Below, in pieces: positions 60,001 to 64,000 of a stretch of DNA of 64,000 bases. Position 1 is the first letter of the stretch, and each line of letters begins with the position of its first letter. The stretch comes from Streptomyces sp. NBC_00190 (GTDB lineage Bacteria > Actinomycetota > Actinomycetes > Streptomycetales > Streptomycetaceae): positions 1,426,001 through 1,490,000 of the forward strand of contig NZ_CP108131.1 in assembly GCF_036203305.1 (NCBI RefSeq), read 5' to 3'. The notes beneath the pieces were generated by a model, which saw only the letters and a program-made list of their open reading frames with translations, ran no database searches and was not told where the DNA came from. The position numbers and the translations under genes were made by a program.

Positions 60001-60601
60001 ACGGGCCGCGCGCGTGCGCCGCTTCAGCCGCGCCGAGCGCCTGGTCCACCGGTCCACGGCCGCGCTCGCCCTGGTGTGCGTGGCGGGCGCCGCCTGCCTC
60101 TACCTGCCGCCGCTCGCCGAACTGGTGGGCCGCCGGCACCTGGTCGTCACCGTGCACGAGTGGTCCGGGCTGCTGCTCCCGCTGCCCTTCCTGCTGGGCC
60201 TCGCCTCCCCCGCCTTCCGCGCCGACCTGCGCCGGCTGAACCGCTTCGGGCCGCACGACCGCCAGTGGCTGCGGGCCGCGCTGCGCCGGGACCGCACGGG
60301 GCCGCGGCCCGCCGGGAAGTTCAACGCCGGGCAGAAGGTGTACGCGGGCTGGCTGGCCGGGGCGGTCCTGGTGATGCTCGGCACCGGGCTCCTGATGTGG
60401 TTCACCGGCCTCGCCCCGCTGGTCTGGCGGACCGCCGCCACCTTCGTCCACGACTGGCTGGCCCTGGCCCTCGGCATCGTGCTCGCCGGGCACATCGGCA
60501 AGGCCCTGGCCGATCCGGAGGCTCGGCGCGGCATGCGCACGGGCTCGGTCGGGCGGTCGTGGGCCGCGCGCGAGCACCCGCTGTGGCGGCCCGAGGAGTG
60601 A
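59978..60601 (+). CDS. Cytochrome b561-like membrane protein
   Basis: The 207-residue protein has four membrane helices and the expected haem histidines: SRAERLVHRSTAALAL, VTVHEWSGLLLPLPFLLGLA, FVHDWLALALGIVLAGHIGK. It matches the di-haem cytochrome b/FdnI-like group. Start GTG 59978 (or ATG 59984) overlaps the molybdopterin enzyme gene by 23 bases, so the two are translated together, and it probably anchors that enzyme and links it to the quinone pool. Electron direction is not known. A terminator follows. Confidence 0.88.
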   Translation: MTMPPPSERAARVRRFSRAERLVHRSTAALALVCVAGAACLYLPPLAELVGRRHLVVTVHEWSGLLLPLPFLLGLASPAFRADLRRLNRFGPHDRQWLRAALRRDRTGPRPAGKFNAGQKVYAGWLAGAVLVMLGTGLLMWFTGLAPLVWRTAATFVHDWLALALGIVLAGHIGKALADPEARRGMRTGSVGRSWAAREHPLWRPEE

Positions 60602-60626
60602 GCCCCCGCCGTGACGACGGGGGCTC
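60600..60626 (+). terminator. Terminator after the molybdopterin/cytochrome pair
   Basis: The arms GAGCCCCCG (60600-60608) and CGGGGGCTC (60618-60626) pair perfectly around a 9-base loop. The left arm overlaps the TGA stop of the cytochrome gene. Confidence 0.75.
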
Positions 60627-60671
60627 GGCTCCCCGGGGAGGGCCTGGGCCGAGGCGATCGTCCGGCCGGGA

Positions 60672-62240
60672 TCAGCCGCCGTCGCGGACCGCGACGATGC
60701 CGTTGAAGACGCCGACGTACGCGGTACCGTCGGGCCCGAGGGTGATCGGGGCCCAGTTGTTGTCGTACAGCGCGCCGGTGCCCGTCAGCTGCCGCCAGCG
60801 GCGCTCGCCGGTACGGAAGTCCACCGCGGTGAGGTACCAGGCGTCGATGCCCCAGAAGCTGGGCTCCTTCTCGTAGAAGTAGAGCAGCCCGTTCCCGGTG
60901 GAGAGCTTCGGGACGACGGAGGGCGAGCGGATCGCGCTCTCCCACACCGTGTCGCAGCCGCTGCCGTCGGCGCGGACGTCGATGCGGGCCACCCCGCCGA
61001 CGACGGACTTGCCCAGCAGCAGGGTCGTGGGGTTCTCGTAGCCGTAGTTGTTCTCGACGACGATGCTGTTGCCCCAGGTGATCAGGGAGTTGTCTGTGGT
61101 CGAGGCGCCGGGGCCGAACACCGGCACCTTGCAGACCAGCCGCCGGTCCGCGGGCACGTCCACGCCCCGCTTGTAGACCAGGACGTTCATCCGGTCGTCG
61201 GCGTTGTCGGTGATCGCGACGTAGCCGTTGCCGAAGAGGTCCGGGGTGGTGCCCGAACCCTGGTTCACGGAGCCGGGCTTGGTCCCGGTGCCGCGGTCGT
61301 ACGTCTGGCGCCACTGTGCCTCGGGGGTGCCGTCGGCGGCGGCGCGGAAGCTGTAGAGCGCGTGGTCGGTGACGATGGAGACGCCGTCCTCGGCGACCGA
61401 GAAGGAGTTCTGGATCTCCTCGCCGTCGAGCCGGACGGAGCGGATCCGCGAGGTCGCCGGGTCCACGGTGCCGACGCGGCCCTGGCGGGTGACCCACCAG
61501 ATGCGGCCGTTCCAGTCGGGCATGACGGAGGTGACGGGGTCACAGGTGCCGCTGGGCCACAGGTTGGTCCAGCTGACGCAGTCGTGCGGGACCTGGCCGG
61601 TGAGGTCCCAGTCGTTGTCGACGGTGAACTTCCAGCTGCCGTCGGCGTTCTGGCTGTGGGCGAGGCGCAGGACGTGCTGGCGGGAGTCGGCCAGCACCGC
61701 CCGGTCCTGGTCGTCCAGGTAGAAGTAGGCGCCGCCCGAAGTGTCCTTGAAGATCTTCGCGAAGTCGAGCGAGGTGATCGCCTCGACCGTGGAAGAACGC
61801 TGCGGGAGCTGGTACTCCGCGAGCGTGGCGAGCGTACGGGGCTCCAGGAGCTTGGCCTTGAAGCCCGAGAAGGTGCCGCACACCGTGACGAGCCGGCCGC
61901 CCGCGTCGAAGGTGGCGGTGGCGCATTCCCCGCCGAGGGCGGCGATCTTCTCGCTGGTCACCCGGGGGTTCTTGCCGAGCGGCCCGCTCCAAGGGGACGT
62001 GGCACTGCCGGCCGCGTCGGAGTGCATGCCGCTGCGGCCGTTGGGCGCGAGGAAGGGGTGCTGCGGCGGCGCCTCGCCGGGCAGCGGTGCGGCCGGCGCG
62101 GGGCTGCCGTCGTAGTGGCTGACCAGGCGGTGGCCGGGGGCCTTGGGTATCTCGTCGGCCTGGGCCGGCGAGACTCCGTACATCACCGTGAACGCGGCGA
62201 CGACCGGGACCACAGCGCAGTTCAGCGCTCTTCGGAACAT
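60672..62240 (-). CDS. Secreted beta-propeller (PQQ/BamB-like) protein
   Basis: The 522-residue protein has a Sec signal peptide (MFRRALNCAVVPVVAAFTVM, cleavage near SPAQADE). Repeated beta-blades follow, with Trp/Asp-rich turns such as MPDWNGRIWWVTRQGRVGTV, VDFRTGERRWRQLTGTGALY and LGPDGTAYVGVFNGIVAVRD, typical of PQQ-like propellers. Several cysteines may form disulfides. Catalytic function is not evident. The ATG at 62240 is set by GGAGG 6 bases upstream; the frame is open a further 17 codons. It stands alone on the minus strand. Confidence 0.85.
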   Translation of the reverse strand: MFRRALNCAVVPVVAAFTVMYGVSPAQADEIPKAPGHRLVSHYDGSPAPAAPLPGEAPPQHPFLAPNGRSGMHSDAAGSATSPWSGPLGKNPRVTSEKIAALGGECATATFDAGGRLVTVCGTFSGFKAKLLEPRTLATLAEYQLPQRSSTVEAITSLDFAKIFKDTSGGAYFYLDDQDRAVLADSRQHVLRLAHSQNADGSWKFTVDNDWDLTGQVPHDCVSWTNLWPSGTCDPVTSVMPDWNGRIWWVTRQGRVGTVDPATSRIRSVRLDGEEIQNSFSVAEDGVSIVTDHALYSFRAAADGTPEAQWRQTYDRGTGTKPGSVNQGSGTTPDLFGNGYVAITDNADDRMNVLVYKRGVDVPADRRLVCKVPVFGPGASTTDNSLITWGNSIVVENNYGYENPTTLLLGKSVVGGVARIDVRADGSGCDTVWESAIRSPSVVPKLSTGNGLLYFYEKEPSFWGIDAWYLTAVDFRTGERRWRQLTGTGALYDNNWAPITLGPDGTAYVGVFNGIVAVRDGG

Positions 62241-62382
62241 CCGGGACCTCCTCCGTTTCTCTGCGGGTTCTATTGACACCACGTCTGACATCGCACCGCC
62301 GCCAGACGCTAGATCGCACTGCCCGAGGAGTCCATGGAAGAGCCGGATGATTCACGAGGGCGCAACAGTCGATCAACGATCC

Positions 62383-62577
62383 CTAGGGGTTGAGACTGGA
62401 GACCGCGTTCGCGGTGGCCGTCAGACTGTCGTGGATGGCCGCGGCCATGCTGCTGCTCGCGAGGTAGAAGCCGAGCAGTACGCACACGAGGGCGTGCGAG
62501 AACTTGAGCCCGCCGCTGCGCACGAAGATCCAGGCGAGGATGAAGAGCAGGACGACCACGGAGAGGGAAATCACCAT
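62383..62577 (-). CDS. Small two-helix membrane protein (64 residues)
   Basis: ATG 62577 follows GGAGG. The protein is mostly two hydrophobic helices (VISLSVVVLLFILAWIFV and ALVCVLLGFYLASSSMAAAI) joined by a short basic loop, ending TANAVSSLNP. I have seen similar small proteins in Streptomyces genomes but cannot assign a function. It stands alone, 270 bases from the divergent FnIII lipoprotein gene. Confidence 0.75.
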   Translation of the reverse strand: MVISLSVVVLLFILAWIFVRSGGLKFSHALVCVLLGFYLASSSMAAAIHDSLTATANAVSSLNP

Positions 62578-62656
62578 CGAAACCTCCTTACTCGGCGCCA
62601 TGGTGGCGCAGGCGGGGGTACCGGCGGGCGAAAGACGTGTCCTCCGTACGGGTGTT

Positions 62657-62681
62657 GACCGTCCGTGACGGACGGACGGTC
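62657..62681. promoter_or_regulatory. Perfect 9-bp inverted repeat in a divergent intergenic region
   Basis: GACCGTCCG (62657-62665) and CGGACGGTC (62673-62681) are exact complements 7 bases apart. The site is 80 bases upstream of the small membrane protein gene and 166 bases upstream of the divergent FnIII gene. A regulator operator is the natural reading; a stem-loop in either leader is the alternative. Nothing else was seen in 62578-62847. Confidence 0.4.
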
Positions 62682-62847
62682 CTTGACGATCCCGTTCCAG
62701 CGGGTCGTACGGCCGGGTTGTCGTACCGGGCGCGTGCCGGACGTGATCGGAAGAAGCCGAACCGGGCACGGCAGGGGTCTTGCCGGGCCCGCGGCCCCCG
62801 TGCCATATATGTCTAGACCTTTACGAGGAAGCGGAGGATGGCACCCC

Positions 62848-63831
62848 GTGCGACGCACCGCCCCGACCCTCGCTCCCCGCCTGGCCCGCGGCCCGCGCCT
62901 GGCCCTCGGGCTGTGCCTGGGCCTCGCCGGACTGGCGGCGTGCACCGCGCCCGACACCGAGGCCCCGCCCGCACCCGCCGGGCTCACCGCACAGCCCGGC
63001 AGCGCCACGACCGTGCACGTCATGTGGGAAGAGGCCGCCGAGCGCGACGGGGTGACCGGCTACCAGGTCTTCGAGTCCGGCCGCCTGGTCCGCGAACTCC
63101 CGGCCGGCAAGACCATGGTGGACATCACCGGCCTCACTCCGCAGACCGGCTACGCCTTCACGGTCCGCGCCGAGGACGCCGCCGGGAACCTCTCCGGGAC
63201 GGGTCCGGCCGTACGGGCGACCACCCCGGCCGCGTCCGCCGAGGACCGTCTGGCGCCCACCGCCCCGGCCGCCACCACGGCCCGGGCCACCGGGCCCCGT
63301 GCCGCCTGGGTGTCCTGGTCCGCCGCCACGGACGACACGGGCGTGACGGCGTACGACGTCTACCAGGGCGGCGTCCGGATCCACACCGCCGGCCCCGGGG
63401 AGACCGGCACCGCGCTGAGCGGCCTCCAGCCCGACACCGTCTACACGTTCACCGTGCGGGCCCGCGACGGGGCGGACAACTCCTCCCCCGACGGCCCGGC
63501 GGTGGACGTGACCACCCCGCCCGCCTCCGGTGACGGACCGGGCACCGCACCCGCCGGGTTCACGGCGACCGCCTCCCCCGGCGCGGTCACGCTCACCTGG
63601 ACCGCCCCGGAAACCGGGCGCGAGACCAGCGAGTACGAGCTGTACGTCAACGGACGGCCCACCACCGTCATCCAGTTCGGCACGGGTGCGGTCCCCAGCG
63701 GACGTGCGGAGCACCGGATCACGGTGACCGAGCCCGCCGGTACCGTGTGGGCGGTCAAACTGCGCGCCCGGCTGCCCGACGGCAACTGGGGCGCTTTCTC
63801 TGCGGAGCGGACAGTCACCCTCATAGCGTGA
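62848..63831 (+). CDS. Lipoprotein with three fibronectin type III domains
   Basis: The 327-residue protein starts at GTG 62848 (GGAGG 10 bases upstream). It has a lipoprotein signal ending in the lipobox LAGLAAC, so it should be anchored outside the membrane. Three FnIII domains follow (about 35-125, 130-220 and 225-327), each with the family pattern: GVTGYQVFESGRLVRELPAG, GVTAYDVYQGGVRIHTAGPG and ETSEYELYVNGRPTTVIQFG. No catalytic domain is joined, so it is probably a binding or spacer protein of the cell surface. Confidence 0.88.
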   Translation: MRRTAPTLAPRLARGPRLALGLCLGLAGLAACTAPDTEAPPAPAGLTAQPGSATTVHVMWEEAAERDGVTGYQVFESGRLVRELPAGKTMVDITGLTPQTGYAFTVRAEDAAGNLSGTGPAVRATTPAASAEDRLAPTAPAATTARATGPRAAWVSWSAATDDTGVTAYDVYQGGVRIHTAGPGETGTALSGLQPDTVYTFTVRARDGADNSSPDGPAVDVTTPPASGDGPGTAPAGFTATASPGAVTLTWTAPETGRETSEYELYVNGRPTTVIQFGTGAVPSGRAEHRITVTEPAGTVWAVKLRARLPDGNWGAFSAERTVTLIA

Positions 63832-63893
63832 AATCCGGCAACGATCTGGCCTGAACAGCACGGCCGGGTACGGAGATCGCGCACAATACTCCC

Positions 63894-64000
63894 GTGTTCG
63901 GTGAGTACTCGGTCAACAACAATCAGCCAGATTCCGCAGGCGGCGGCGGTGCGTCAGACTCCGGCGGCGTGCCGGGAAACCTGCCGCCGGAATCGGCGAG
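63894..64000 (+). CDS. 5' end of a gene running off the window
   Basis: GTG 63894 opens a frame that stays open to the window end (35 codons): VFGEYSVNNNQPDSAGGGG and a Gly/Ser/Pro-rich continuation to NLPPESA. The start is a disordered leader, so family cannot be told; a membrane signalling protein would be one guess. No clear ribosome site is visible, but the frame is the only open one with Streptomyces-like codon use. Confidence 0.5.
   Translation, partial: MFGEYSVNNNQPDSAGGGGASDSGGVPGNLPPESA

Overview
The window is a high-GC actinobacterial chromosome segment, almost certainly from a Streptomyces. The GC content is about 70% or more, GTG and TTG starts are common, and TTA codons are rare and sit near the 5' ends of conditional genes. 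The gene content also fits: class III lanthipeptide and lasso peptide genes, a SchA/CurD protein, STAND ATPases, ANTAR/SpoIIE phosphatases and an ECF sigma factor. I see no tRNA, rRNA, IS element, integrase or CRISPR array.

Layout. 1-2253 is the 3' end of a lasso peptide cluster (RRE end, B2 protease, exporter). 2407-5335 holds a small membrane peptide, an ECF sigma factor with a translationally coupled CPTC membrane protein, a MASE1 protein and a SpoIIE phosphatase. 5474-6706 is a rearrangement scar: an agmatine deiminase gene with its middle inverted, next to a DUF2231 membrane protein. 6808-9733 is a divergent Fur regulator and katG. DUF72 and recQ follow, then a divergent GlxA-type regulator and cysteine hydrolase.

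14642-18143 is the most intriguing unit: three genes joined by ATGA overlaps encoding a caspase-like protease, an unrecognised protein and a ComEC-like metallo-beta-lactamase-fold protein. It resembles predicted conflict/defence modules. A secreted pyroglutamyl-peptidase gene and a YihY gene follow.

20749-30081 is a class III lanthipeptide locus: a short precursor ending in a serine run and adjacent cysteines, a 16-bp hairpin, LanKC, an ABC exporter, a large LAL regulator and a two-component system. The kinase gene carries two TTA codons at its start, suggesting bldA control.

31351-35367 is a STAND-TPR-Sel1 gene interrupted by an in-frame amber codon. A VanX-like dipeptidase gene follows. 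36071-38775 is a second decayed stretch: a decarboxylase and a LysR gene that have both lost their 5' ends, consistent with one deletion across their divergent promoter, then a frameshifted Gfo/Idh/MocA gene. 38846-49117 carries two related small proteins, an aldehyde dehydrogenase, a secreted hydrolase with its TetR neighbour, an ANTAR-GAF-PAS-SpoIIE phosphatase, a GCS2 ligase and a DJ-1/PfpI protein.

49184-53519 looks like a type II polyketide (spore-pigment-like) remnant: FAD hydroxylase, SchA/CurD, ACP and O-methyltransferase, with no ketosynthase here. 53555-64000 has secreted proteins (beta-helix, I36 inhibitor, beta-propeller, FnIII lipoprotein), a 1271-residue HTH-STAND-WD40 protein with 14 WD repeats, and a molybdopterin oxidoreductase/cytochrome b pair. 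Several strong hairpin terminators separate these units. All calls come from reading sequence and family knowledge; no database search was run.
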